From: an uncultured Clostridium sp.
GTDB taxonomy: Bacteria > Bacillota > Clostridia > TANB77 > CAG-508
NCBI GenBank assembly: GCA_946008205.1
Contig: CAMGAZ010000066.1
Span: 1-7,484, forward strand
Reading direction: 5' to 3'
Length of the DNA: 7,484 nt
The translations under genes were made by a program, and so were the position numbers. Positions within the stretch are counted from its first letter, which is position 1; each line of letters starts with the position of its first letter. Shown piece by piece: positions 1 through 6,324 of the stretch. Under the pieces are notes generated by a model that did no database searches, had not been told where the DNA came from, and worked only from the letters and a program-made list of their open reading frames with translations.

Positions 1-386
1 TTTACAATATTTATAGTGCTGTCCTTCAAAAAAGCTTTCGCTATTGGATGCTTATATGAAATATATTCGACAATACTAGGCCATTGTTTTAATATCGTTT
101 GTGATACTTCATCAGGTTTGTCACTTTCAGTTCTCCCGTTTTTTTCAACATTGTATTTAATATTTACCTTTGCTTCTTTAACTTGAAAACGCTGTTCCAT
201 GTATTTTTCAAGCCCAAGAATCGCCATAATATCTATTTTTTTATCAGACTCTATAAATATTTCTAAAACATTTTTTCTTTTATATAAGTTAATTCCTACA
301 ACTTTTGCGTCATTTAATTCAAAATTGTTGGAATTGTAATCTCTAAAAACTTCTTTTACCGTTTTTGGATTATTTGCCTTCTCCAT
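1..386 (-). CDS. polC: DNA polymerase III alpha subunit PolC-type, N-terminal part (runs off the left edge)
   Basis: The reading frame is open from an ATG at 386 to the window edge, giving 128 codons. PolC is the replicative DNA polymerase of low-GC Gram-positive bacteria. The visible part corresponds to its poorly conserved N-terminal region, before the OB-fold, exonuclease and polymerase domains, so no catalytic motif can be seen. The family call rests on the general pattern of a small alpha/beta domain (VVGINLYKRKNVLEIFIES near residues 30-48, then a helix with LGLEKYMEQRF) followed by a linker and a helix with W-x-x-IVEYISYKHPIAKAFL. It also rests on position: polC is the usual last gene after rseP in this cluster. 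A GGGGG ribosome binding site lies five bases before the ATG. An in-frame ATG at 398 would add four residues but lacks its own Shine-Dalgarno. The gap to the rseP terminal stop codon is 24 bases, so the two are probably co-transcribed. Confidence 0.78.
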   Translation of the reverse strand, partial: MEKANNPKTVKEVFRDYNSNNFELNDAKVVGINLYKRKNVLEIFIESDKKIDIMAILGLEKYMEQRFQVKEAKVNIKYNVEKNGRTESDKPDEVSQTILKQWPSIVEYISYKHPIAKAFLKDSTINIV

Positions 387-391
387 AAATG

Positions 392-396
392 CCCCC
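392..396 (-). promoter_or_regulatory. Ribosome binding site of polC
   Basis: GGGGG on the minus strand, five bases before the ATG at 386. It favours that ATG over the in-frame ATG at 398, whose codons overlap this site. Confidence 0.5.
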
Positions 397-410
397 ATAT
401 ATGCTTTTTA

Positions 411-1691
411 TTATAAAATTCTTATTATATCATTGTATGTTATCAAAATTGATACTCCTATAAGTATTGCAAATCCCAATAACTGTATTCTCGCTTCAGT
501 TTCTTCTTTCAAAGGCTTTTTGCGTATTGCTTCTATTATGAGAAGTAAAATTTTCCCTCGGTGAAGCGGTGGTTATGGTAATAATTTTGTTATACCTAAT
601 GAAATATAAATTAATGCAAGTATATATATAAATTCTTTTATTCCATTTGTTTTTGCTACGACTTCAGATATTCCAACTGGGCCTGTAAGTTGAGCTGTTG
701 ATACTTTACCTATAAATAAGTTTTTAACATTATCTACTATTGAGAATAAAAATTCTTTCGTATTATACATTGCATAATATAGTCTATTTGCAAATGTGTC
801 TTCTGGTTTTGCTAGGTTTACTCCTAAATAGTAGTTGGAAAGCGTTCCTGGTACTAGCTCAACTTCTATTTCTTTTCCAGCTCTTTTAATTAACAATTTA
901 TAGCTCACGGTCGTGTCAGGATTTTCTGCTTCTTTTCTTTGGAATATTCCAAGGAGTTTTTCTGGGTTTCCCTGTACCTCTTGTTCGTTTATTTTTATTA
1001 TTTCGTCCCCCGTCTGTAACCCCTGCTTTTCTGCAACACTTCCCGGTTCAACAGCTGCTATTTCTGTTGATTTCTTCTCTAGACTTTGCAAATATATGCC
1101 TATGCTCTGATATTTTACTTCTGTTGGAGAAAGTTTTATCTCTTTTTTCTCGCCATTTCGCTCTATTAATACTGTAGTTTCTTCTCCCTGACTTTTATTT
1201 AAAATTTCATTTATATCAATTGATGTTATAATCTTTTTATTGTTTATTTTTAGTATTTTGTCTCCCACTTCTATTCCTGCAGTCTGCGCAGCATAGTTTT
1301 CTTGTAAATCTGATACTATATTTGAAGTAGTATTTATTGATGTAGTAGATAGTATAAAGTATACAATTATTGCAAATACAATATTTACTATTGCACCTGC
1401 TGCAACTATTGCTATTCTTTTGAAAACTGGAGCACTACTAAAAGAACCTTCTTTATCAGAACGTTCTTCTTCACCTTCCATGTTAACAAATCCTCCAAGA
1501 GGAATTAGTCTTAATTCATATTTTGTTTCTTTTCCCTGTTTTTTCCATATAACAGGTCCAAATCCTATTGCAAATTCATTTACCTTTACCTTACAAAATT
1601 TTGCAACTAAGAAATGACCTGTTTCATGTATCCCTATAAGAAACCCTAATAAAAATAATATCTTTATAGTGCTTATTAAAAATGTTATCAA
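411..1691 (-). pseudogene. rseP: RseP-family site-2 zinc metalloprotease, interrupted by an in-frame stop at its LDG motif
   Basis: RseP is a membrane-embedded zinc protease that cuts transmembrane anchors such as anti-sigma factors. Translation starts at a TTG (1691), seven bases after GGAGG. The protein has the HExxH zinc motif HETGH (residues 22-26) in the first membrane helix, a second helix near 92-114, two PDZ domains (about 123-200 and 207-285), and TGPVGI at 336-341 before the last helices. After ...ITKLLP, codon 373 is TAA (573-575). The same frame then continues for 53 codons with a clear RseP tail (KILLLIIEAIRKKPLKEE, then LLGFAILIGVSILITYNDII) and stops at 411-413. In the family LLP is followed by x-P-x-LDGG; here the frame reads stop-P-P-L-H-R-G, so the aspartate zinc ligand is His and the next Gly is Arg. 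As read, the product is 372 residues and lacks the catalytic aspartate. Either a recent pseudogene or a sequence error. Confidence 0.85.
573..575 (-). other. Internal in-frame TAA stop in rseP
   Basis: This TAA is codon 373 of rseP. The reading frame after it stays open for 53 codons and encodes the expected C-terminal membrane segment of the family, so the break is a substitution and not a frameshift. Confidence 0.9.
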
Positions 1692-1698
1692 TCTGTTT

Positions 1699-1703
1699 CC
1701 TCC
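1699..1703 (-). promoter_or_regulatory. Ribosome binding site supporting the TTG start of rseP
   Basis: GGAGG on the minus strand, seven bases before the TTG at 1691. There is no upstream ATG with a comparable site, and the first membrane helix begins directly at this TTG. Confidence 0.75.
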
Positions 1704-1739
1704 GTCTTTAGAAACCTTAATATAATTTGTTTCAATTTT

Positions 1740-2546
1740 CTAAATTAAATACATTAGTACAAGGTATGCGAATGGAGCTATAAATATAACACTGTCCATT
1801 CTGTCCACCATTCCACCATGTCCGGGAATTAGGTCACTAAAATCTTTCATTCCTGCATAGCGTTTTATGCTAGACGCTGCTAAATCGCCTATTTGCCCTA
1901 CGATACTTAAAATTAATCCTGAAACTGCAATCACTATATAATTTATTTCTAATCCAAGTATATTATTTAGTGCTATCGTATATAATATCATTCCGATTAC
2001 AGCGCCTAAAGTTCCACCTATACATCCTTCAATTGTTTTATTAGGACTTATATCTGTAAAGTGATGTTTCCCAAGCGTTTTGCCTGTAAATAGAGCAAAT
2101 ACATCTGTTAACCATGATGCAATAAAAACATACCATACAAGCCATCTACCATTCTCAAGCGCTCTTATTAGCGACATGAATGCCAAGAATAAGACTATAT
2201 AGCATATTCCAAATAGTGTGATTGCAACGTCTACTACCTTTATATCTGTTTTTTTGGTTAGTAATTGTACAAATAATATTACCATTGCTACCGGAATTAT
2301 AGACGCTAGTGTTATAATCGTATATTGGCTAGGTATTATATGTAATAGCATTATCACAGCCGAAGCGAGATATCCTATCCATCTTACTGGATGATGCCCT
2401 TTTTGTTCAAATGTATGGAATAGTTCATAAATACATCTCATTGCTACTATTCCAAGAAATACATCCACTATGTATTGGTTTCCTATTAAAAATACTAAAA
2501 GTACTATTGCAAATACTATTGTTCCTGAAATTACCCTTTTTATCAT
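1740..2546 (-). CDS. cdsA: Phosphatidate cytidylyltransferase (CDP-diacylglycerol synthase)
   Basis: CdsA makes CDP-diacylglycerol from phosphatidic acid and CTP at the cytoplasmic membrane, the branch point for phosphatidylglycerol and other phospholipids. The 268-residue product is almost entirely hydrophobic, with about eight membrane segments from residue 5 to the C terminus. The family signature is complete at residues 226-251: S-I-K-R, then K-D at 234-235, then PGHGGMVDRMD at 241-251. An upstream conserved SPNKTIEG is at 167-174. Length is typical. The ATG at 2546 is preceded by GAGAGG ten bases upstream, and lies 21 bases after the uppS stop codon. In many Firmicutes dxr follows cdsA; here only 48 bases separate it from rseP. 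Confidence 0.95.
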   Translation of the reverse strand: MIKRVISGTIVFAIVLLVFLIGNQYIVDVFLGIVAMRCIYELFHTFEQKGHHPVRWIGYLASAVIMLLHIIPSQYTIITLASIIPVAMVILFVQLLTKKTDIKVVDVAITLFGICYIVLFLAFMSLIRALENGRWLVWYVFIASWLTDVFALFTGKTLGKHHFTDISPNKTIEGCIGGTLGAVIGMILYTIALNNILGLEINYIVIAVSGLILSIVGQIGDLAASSIKRYAGMKDFSDLIPGHGGMVDRMDSVIFIAPFAYLVLMYLI

Positions 2547-2567
2547 ATTACTATAACCTCTCGTTTA

Positions 2568-3299
2568 TTATTTGTTGCCTCCAAATCTTCTTGTTCTCTT
2601 TTGATAAATTTGTATAGATTTTAAAAATTCATTTTCATCATATTCTGGCCAGTATTTGTCAGTAAATACAAACTCTGAATATGAAATTTGCCAAGGTAAG
2701 AAATTGCTTATTCTCTCTTCCCCACTTGTTCTTATCAATAAATCTGGGTCTGGTTGCCCCACTGTATATAAATTGTCAGATACTAGTTTTTCATTTATAT
2801 CTTCAATCTTTACTTCTCCATTAGCTACTTTTTGAGCTATCCTCTTGGTTGCTGTTACTATTTCATCTCTGCCACCATAATTAAAAGCAATGTTTAATGT
2901 CATACCTGTATTATCTCTCGTCTTTTCTTCAACCTTTTTTACATCTTCATATATATCTTTTGTTAAATCTTCTGTACTTCCTATAACTTTAAATTTTATG
3001 TTTTTGTCATCAGACTTAAAGAAATAAAATATGTATAGTTTTAAGAGTTTCATTATTGCTGAAACCTCTTCTTTTGACCTCTTCCAATTTTCAGTAGAAA
3101 AAGCATATACAGTCATATATTTGATTCCTATTTTATTGGCAAATTTTGCAATTCTTTTTAGATTCTCAGCGCCTTCCTTATGACCTTGTGGTGTAGTTAA
3201 ATTATGTTGTTTTGCCCATCGTCTATTTCCATCCATAATAATAGCTATGTGCTCTGGTAAATTTTCTAAATTTATTATCTTGCTAATCTCTTCTTCCAT
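2568..3299 (-). CDS. uppS: Isoprenyl transferase (undecaprenyl diphosphate synthase, UppS)
   Basis: UppS extends farnesyl-PP with isopentenyl-PP in cis to make the C55 lipid carrier used for peptidoglycan and other wall polymers. All hallmark segments are present in the 243 residues: DGNRRW at 23-28, with Asp23 as the catalytic magnesium ligand; GHKEG at 39-43; YAFSTENW at 65-72; NYGGRDEI at 140-147; and PDPDLLIRTSGEERISNF at 183-200, followed by W-x-x-x-YSEF at 203-210. Length is normal for the family. The ATG at 3299 follows a GAGGA site at 3303-3307. The gap to the preceding frr gene is filled by a palindromic repeat (3317-3367), an unusual insertion within a tight operon. Next to cdsA it forms a lipid and envelope pair. 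Confidence 0.96.
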   Translation of the reverse strand: MEEEISKIINLENLPEHIAIIMDGNRRWAKQHNLTTPQGHKEGAENLKRIAKFANKIGIKYMTVYAFSTENWKRSKEEVSAIMKLLKLYIFYFFKSDDKNIKFKVIGSTEDLTKDIYEDVKKVEEKTRDNTGMTLNIAFNYGGRDEIVTATKRIAQKVANGEVKIEDINEKLVSDNLYTVGQPDPDLLIRTSGEERISNFLPWQISYSEFVFTDKYWPEYDENEFLKSIQIYQKRTRRFGGNK

Positions 3300-3316
3300 T
3301 TTTCCTCATTTCTTTT

Positions 3317-3367
3317 GGACCATCAGGGACGGTTCTTAATGGTCCAACCTGTCCCTCAATGGTACCA
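3317..3367. repeat. Palindromic intergenic repeat, left copy (between frr and uppS)
   Basis: The plus strand reads GGACCATCAGGGACGGTTCT and continues to a second AATGGTCC, then AACCTGTCCC. The ends GGACCAT (3317-3323) and ATGGTCC (3339-3345) form a perfect 7-bp stem. Bases 3317-3355 match the reverse complement of 3985-4023 at 37 of 39 positions. The style (GGGACGGTTCT between GGACC arms, followed by CTGTCCC) resembles REP-like dispersed repeats of clostridia that are often mobilised by IS200-like or RAYT transposases; that comparison is from memory. It ends in a GGTACC palindrome five bases from the frr stop codon. Confidence 0.8.
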
Positions 3368-3371
3368 ACTT

Positions 3372-3920
3372 TTATACTGTCATTATTTCTTTTTCTTTTT
3401 TCTCTAGTATTTGGTCGATTTCAGCTATTTTTGAATCTGTCATCTTTTGAATTTTATCTTCTGCAACTTTTAGTTCATCTTCTGTGAGCTCGCTATTTTT
3501 TTGTGCTGCTCTTGCCGTATCTATTCCATCTCTTCTGATTGACCTTACAGCCACTTTAGCTTCTTCGGCTGTTTTTCTAATATCTTTTACTAAATCTTTT
3601 CTTCTTTCTTCTGTTAACTCTGGGAACGTTAGTCTTATTACTTTTCCATCGTTCATTGGATTGATTCCAAGTTCCGCTATGTTGATAGCTTTTTCAATCT
3701 CTTTAAGCATGCTCATATCCCATGGTTGTATAACTATCATTCTAGGTTCTGGAACTGATACTCCTGCCATTTGATTTATAGGAGTTGGAACTCCATAATA
3801 GTCTACCATTACTTTATTTAGTATATTTGGATTTGCACGTCCAGCTCTAACCTCTGATAAATTTTCCTCAAATACACTTATTGTTTTTTTCATTTTTTCT
3901 TCAATACTATTAAAATCCAT
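3372..3920 (-). CDS. frr: Ribosome recycling factor
   Basis: RRF acts with EF-G to split the post-termination ribosome so subunits can be reused; it is a soluble tRNA-shaped protein. The 182 residues are close to the usual 185. The first helix region carries LSEVRAGRANPNIL (residues 21-34), domain II contains VDYYGVPTPINQMA and the PRMIVIQPWD strand, and the long helices contain IRLTFPELTEERRKDL followed by VRSIRRDG. The C terminus is the expected charged helix (IAEIDQILEKKEKEI). The ATG at 3920 has AAAGGAAG at 3930-3936. It follows pyrH as in most bacteria, but the gene is bracketed by two inverted copies of one palindromic repeat, which makes the spacing on both sides longer than elsewhere in the cluster. 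Confidence 0.97.
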   Translation of the reverse strand: MDFNSIEEKMKKTISVFEENLSEVRAGRANPNILNKVMVDYYGVPTPINQMAGVSVPEPRMIVIQPWDMSMLKEIEKAINIAELGINPMNDGKVIRLTFPELTEERRKDLVKDIRKTAEEAKVAVRSIRRDGIDTARAAQKNSELTEDELKVAEDKIQKMTDSKIAEIDQILEKKEKEIMTV

Positions 3921-3960
3921 TTTTTTACTTCCTTTCTATCATCTATTATAGACTTGGTCC

Positions 3961-4023
3961 CACTGGTACCTTTTGCCCCATTTGGGGACAGGTTGGACCA
4001 TTGAGAACCGTCCCTAATGGTCC
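3961..4023. repeat. Palindromic intergenic repeat, right copy (between pyrH and frr), inverted relative to the left copy
   Basis: Bases 3985-4023 are the near-exact inverse of 3317-3355. The arms GGACCATT (3995-4002) and AATGGTCC (4016-4023) form a perfect 8-bp stem. Next to it lies a second small palindrome, CCCCATTTGGGG (3977-3987 region), and a GGTACC at 3965-3970 that echoes the GGTACC end of the left copy. The repeat begins at the base directly after the pyrH stop codon (4024-4026). Confidence 0.8.
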
Positions 4024-4737
4024 TTAGTCTCCTTCGACTAAAGTTCCTATTTTTTCTCCTTTAACAATTTTTAATATATTGTCAGGGTTATCTATTCCAA
4101 ATACTATTAGTGGAATATTGTTATCTCTACATAGCGACGTTGCTGTAGAGTCCATAACTTTTAGATTTTTATTTAATATATCTAAATATGTTATTTTTTC
4201 ATATCTGATTGCATTTGGATCAATTTTTGGGTCTGCAGAATATACTGCGTCAATTGTTTTAGCTACTAAGATTACGTCTGCTTCTACTTCCGCTGCTCTT
4301 AACGCTGCTGTTGTGTCTGTTGTGAAATATGGGTTCCCTGTTCCACAGGCAAATATTACGATTCTCCCTTTTTCTAAGTGTTTCAATGCTTTCCTTTTTA
4401 TATAAGGTTCTGCAATTTGTCTCATTTCTATTGATGTTTGTAGCCTTGTATACATTCCTCTGCTTTCTAGTGCATCTTGCAAAGCTAAACCATTCATAAC
4501 TGTTGCAAGCATTCCCATGTAGTCAGATGTTGTTCTTTCCATTTCTGTTCCATATTTTCCTCTCCAGAAATTTCCTCCTCCGACAACTATGGCAATTTCT
4601 ACTCCTAATTCTTTTACTTTCTTTATCTCGTCACAAATTCTGCCTAACACGTTAGCATCTATACCTGTTTTTTTATCTCCCGCTAACGCTTCGCCACTTA
4701 ATTTTAACAAAATCCTTTTGTATCTTGCCTTAGACAT
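4024..4737 (-). CDS. pyrH: UMP kinase
   Basis: PyrH phosphorylates UMP to UDP with ATP, feeding pyrimidine nucleotides to RNA, DNA and wall sugar synthesis; it is a cytoplasmic hexamer of the amino-acid kinase fold. The 237-residue product has KLSGEAL at 12-18 (phosphate-binding lysine and glycine), GGGNFWRG at 53-60, SDYMGMLAT at 71-79 (UMP site), GTGNPYFTTDT at 132-142, and the nucleotide-binding AKTIDAVYSADP at 159-170. Length and motifs are normal. The ATG at 4737 follows AAAGGAGAG about eight bases upstream. It is the first gene of the cluster here: the rpsB and tsf genes that commonly precede it are absent, and a divergent sortase gene lies upstream instead. Confidence 0.97.
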   Translation of the reverse strand: MSKARYKRILLKLSGEALAGDKKTGIDANVLGRICDEIKKVKELGVEIAIVVGGGNFWRGKYGTEMERTTSDYMGMLATVMNGLALQDALESRGMYTRLQTSIEMRQIAEPYIKRKALKHLEKGRIVIFACGTGNPYFTTDTTAALRAAEVEADVILVAKTIDAVYSADPKIDPNAIRYEKITYLDILNKNLKVMDSTATSLCRDNNIPLIVFGIDNPDNILKIVKGEKIGTLVEGD

Positions 4738-4771
4738 GATTTACTCTCCTTTTCAAATTTAAACTGTTCAT

Positions 4772-4800
4772 ATTCTATCATATATTATTTATAAATTGTA
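4772..4800 (-). promoter_or_regulatory. Weak candidate promoter for the pyrH cluster
   Basis: A possible -10 TAGAAT (4772-4777) lies 17 bases after a poor -35 TACAAT (4795-4800), about 35 bases before the pyrH ATG. The whole stretch is extremely AT-rich, so chance matches are expected. A promoter somewhere in 4738-4882 is required because the upstream gene is divergent. Confidence 0.3.
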
Positions 4801-4828
4801 TCTTTTTTTAAAATTTTATTAATTTTTT

Positions 4829-4874
4829 TTTACTTTTTGATTAAACTATTACTATATATATTATTAGATAAGGA
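4829..4874 (+). promoter_or_regulatory. Sortase upstream region: poorly defined promoter plus ribosome binding site
   Basis: TAAGGA (4869-4874) is the ribosome binding site, eight bases before the ATG at 4883. A possible promoter is TTTACT (4829-4834), 18 bases, TATATA (4853-4858), placed downstream of a run of T and A tracts (4801-4838) that could act as an UP element. The AT richness makes the exact assignment uncertain. Confidence 0.3.
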
Positions 4875-4882
4875 ATTAAATA

Positions 4883-5479
4883 ATGAAAAAACTATTATTT
4901 TTTAAAGTTGTTTTTCTTATTTCAATAATTGGTGTAATAGTATTTTCTTTATTCTTTGCATTATATGTATATGATATTAATAAAATAAATAAAACATCAA
5001 AAAATTTGGCTAACTCTTTTTCTATATCATATTTATACTCAGATAGTCCTTTGTATTTTGCAAATAAGCAAACTGAAGATTACACAGATTATTTCATAAT
5101 TGGCATTATTAAAATAGATAAGCTAAAGCTCAATTACCCAATAATATCTGAAGTGTCAGATGAACTACTGAAAATTGCACCATGCCGTTTTGCTGGTCCA
5201 CTCCCTAATAACGTTGGAAATTTATGTATCGCAGGTCATAATTATTTGGATAATACTTTTTTTGCTAAAATCCGTTTTCTTGAGCAAGGTGATGAAATTG
5301 ATCTCTATGGAATTGATGGCAATCTGATAAAGTATTCTGTATTTAATAAAGAAGAAATTGAAAGTTCAGATTTTTCTTGTACTTCTCAAGAAACTTCCGG
5401 AACTAAAATGATAACCTTAATGACTTGCAATAGTGTAAAACAAACTCGAATAATTGTTCAAGCATCGGAAATTTTGTAG
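4883..5479 (+). CDS. Sortase (transpeptidase, class D-like)
   Basis: Sortases cut LPXTG-type sorting signals and attach the protein to the cell wall. The 198-residue protein has one N-terminal membrane helix (about residues 5-30) and an outward-facing sortase beta-barrel domain from about 70. The catalytic triad is visible: His119 in CIAGHNY, Cys182 in ITLMTC, and Arg189 in TRIIVQA. The barrel entry IGIIKIDKLKLNYPI and the GDEIDLYG loop are typical. TLxTC spacing and the simple N-terminal anchor suggest class D, but class cannot be fixed by eye. Other cysteines are present (101, 115, 166), which is more than usual. It converges on a small LPKTG protein gene, its likely substrate, and is divergent from pyrH. 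Codon use is AT-rich like the surroundings. Confidence 0.9.
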   Translation: MKKLLFFKVVFLISIIGVIVFSLFFALYVYDINKINKTSKNLANSFSISYLYSDSPLYFANKQTEDYTDYFIIGIIKIDKLKLNYPIISEVSDELLKIAPCRFAGPLPNNVGNLCIAGHNYLDNTFFAKIRFLEQGDEIDLYGIDGNLIKYSVFNKEEIESSDFSCTSQETSGTKMITLMTCNSVKQTRIIVQASEIL

Positions 5480-5491
5480 TTTTATATGCAT

Positions 5492-5527
5492 AAAAAAAAA
5501 GAGCATATACGCAAAGTATATGTTCTT
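5492..5527. terminator. Bidirectional terminator between sortase and LPKTG gene
   Basis: A 12-bp stem, AAGAGCATATAC (5499-5510) with GTATATGTTCTT (5516-5527), has one G-U pair and a GCAAA loop. On the minus strand it is followed by nine T (5492-5500 as A), so it is a strong terminator for the LPKTG gene ending at 5542. On the plus strand the tail is TTAATATTT, weaker but usable for the sortase gene ending at 5479. Confidence 0.85.
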
Positions 5528-5541
5528 AATATTTCAATTAA

Positions 5542-5889
5542 CTATTTTATATTATAATCTCTAATTTTCTTATATGCATATATAGCTGATATTGCACATA
5601 CAGCTACTAATATAGCTACAACATATCCATCAGTTACACCTGTTTTTGGTAATGTAGTATTGTTTGTATTTGCTCTATATGATGTATTACTTGTATTATA
5701 AGCAGTATTTGAGTTAATAACATTTGGAATTTCATTTTGTGTATTAGTATCACTAGTCTCGTTCTGAGTGTTGCTAGGGTTTCCTACAATAATTGGATCT
5801 GCTGCAAAAGCAACTGTTGTTAAAGCTAGTACTAATGTTGCTATTATAATAAGTTCAATAATTAATTTTGAATTAATTTTTTTCATCAT
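5542..5889 (-). CDS. Very small LPXTG-anchored surface protein
   Basis: The 115-residue product has a signal peptide (MMKKINSK, hydrophobic core about 9-28, likely cut after AFA or AFAA at 29-30), a low-complexity Asn/Thr/Ser-rich stretch (about 37-79, with TQNE twice), the sorting signal LPKTG at 80-84, a membrane helix (about 88-106) and a short basic tail KKIRDYNIK. Sortase would cut between Thr83 and Gly84, leaving only about 53 mature residues with no recognisable domain. The start at 5889 is chosen because AAGGAG (5897-5902) lies seven bases before it; an in-frame ATG at 5913 would add eight residues ahead of the signal peptide without such a site. It has its own promoter and ends at a terminator shared with the convergent sortase, its presumed partner. 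Function of the mature chain is unknown. Confidence 0.88.
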   Translation of the reverse strand: MMKKINSKLIIELIIIATLVLALTTVAFAADPIIVGNPSNTQNETSDTNTQNEIPNVINSNTAYNTSNTSYRANTNNTTLPKTGVTDGYVVAILVAVCAISAIYAYKKIRDYNIK

Positions 5890-5896
5890 ATATTTT

Positions 5897-5902
5897 CTCC
5901 TT
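5897..5902 (-). promoter_or_regulatory. Ribosome binding site deciding the LPKTG gene start
   Basis: AAGGAG on the minus strand, seven bases before the ATG at 5889. It lies inside the longer reading frame that begins at 5913, arguing against that longer start. Confidence 0.8.
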
Positions 5903-5943
5903 CTAAAATTCATAATATAATAATATTATTATCTACATTTTTA

Positions 5944-5972
5944 ATTTTACTATTCTTTTTTTATATAGTCAA
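5944..5972 (-). promoter_or_regulatory. Sigma-A type promoter of the LPKTG gene
   Basis: The minus strand has -35 TTGACT (5967-5972), a 17-base spacer and -10 TAAAAT (5944-5949), each one base from consensus. Transcription would start near 5937, giving a leader of about 48 bases before the ATG at 5889. Confidence 0.75.
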
Positions 5973-6013
5973 TAACTTTATATTACTTTTGTATTACAAT
6001 ATTGTTACATTAA

Positions 6014-6292
6014 TTACTCTTGTGTGTATGGTAATATTGCTATTTGTCTTGCTCTCTTTACAGCTATTGTTATATCTCTTTGATGTTTTGCACAAGCTCC
6101 TGTTGCTCTTCTTGGTAATATTTTACCTTTATCATTTATGAATTTCTTTAATTGATCAGCATTTTTATAATCTAAAACTAAATCCTTATTTGCACATAAA
6201 GGGCAAACTTTCTTTCTCATTTTTCTAAATTTTGGATTATAATCTTCATCTCTATTAGCGTTGTTTCTTCTATTAGTCTTCTTGTCTGCCAT
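6014..6292 (-). CDS. rpsR: 30S ribosomal protein S18 (zinc-ligand form)
   Basis: S18 binds S6 and 16S rRNA in the platform of the small subunit. The 92 residues include a basic N-terminal extension and the family core: KVCPLC at 28-33, DYKNADQLKKFI at 41-52, KILPRRATGACAKHQR at 57-72 and the C-terminal RARQIAILPYT. Cys30, Cys33, Cys67 and His70 are all present, so this is the C+ form that can bind zinc; some bacteria carry a second C- paralogue used when zinc is scarce. GGGAGGT at 6302-6308 precedes the ATG at 6292. It is last in the rpsF-ssb-rpsR operon. No clear terminator follows it before the LPKTG promoter. Confidence 0.97.
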   Translation of the reverse strand: MADKKTNRRNNANRDEDYNPKFRKMRKKVCPLCANKDLVLDYKNADQLKKFINDKGKILPRRATGACAKHQRDITIAVKRARQIAILPYTQE

Positions 6293-6324
6293 TATTATTT
6301 TACCTCCCTATTTTTTTATTCTAC

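Noticed and set aside
913..1617. Plus-strand reading frames of 65 residues opposite rseP (913-1110 and 1420-1617)
   Set aside because: They lie antisense within a well-recognised gene, lack good ribosome binding sites and have Ser/Phe/Pro-rich compositions typical of antisense shadows.
2411..4405. Plus-strand reading frames at 2411-2617, 3484-3774 and 4079-4405
   Set aside because: Antisense to cdsA/uppS, frr and pyrH respectively; no family resemblance and no translation signals.
4837..4864. TTGATT, 16 bases, TATTAT as the sortase promoter
   Set aside because: The sequence match is good, but it would start transcription at the ribosome binding site (near 4871), leaving almost no leader.
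5890..5913. Longer start for the LPKTG protein at 5913
   Set aside because: It would place the AAGGAG ribosome binding site inside the gene and add MNFRRRKY before an already complete signal peptide.
5914..6013. Terminator after rpsR
   Set aside because: Only a short AT-rich dyad (around AACAATATTGT) is present, without a GC stem or T-run, so no terminator is called.
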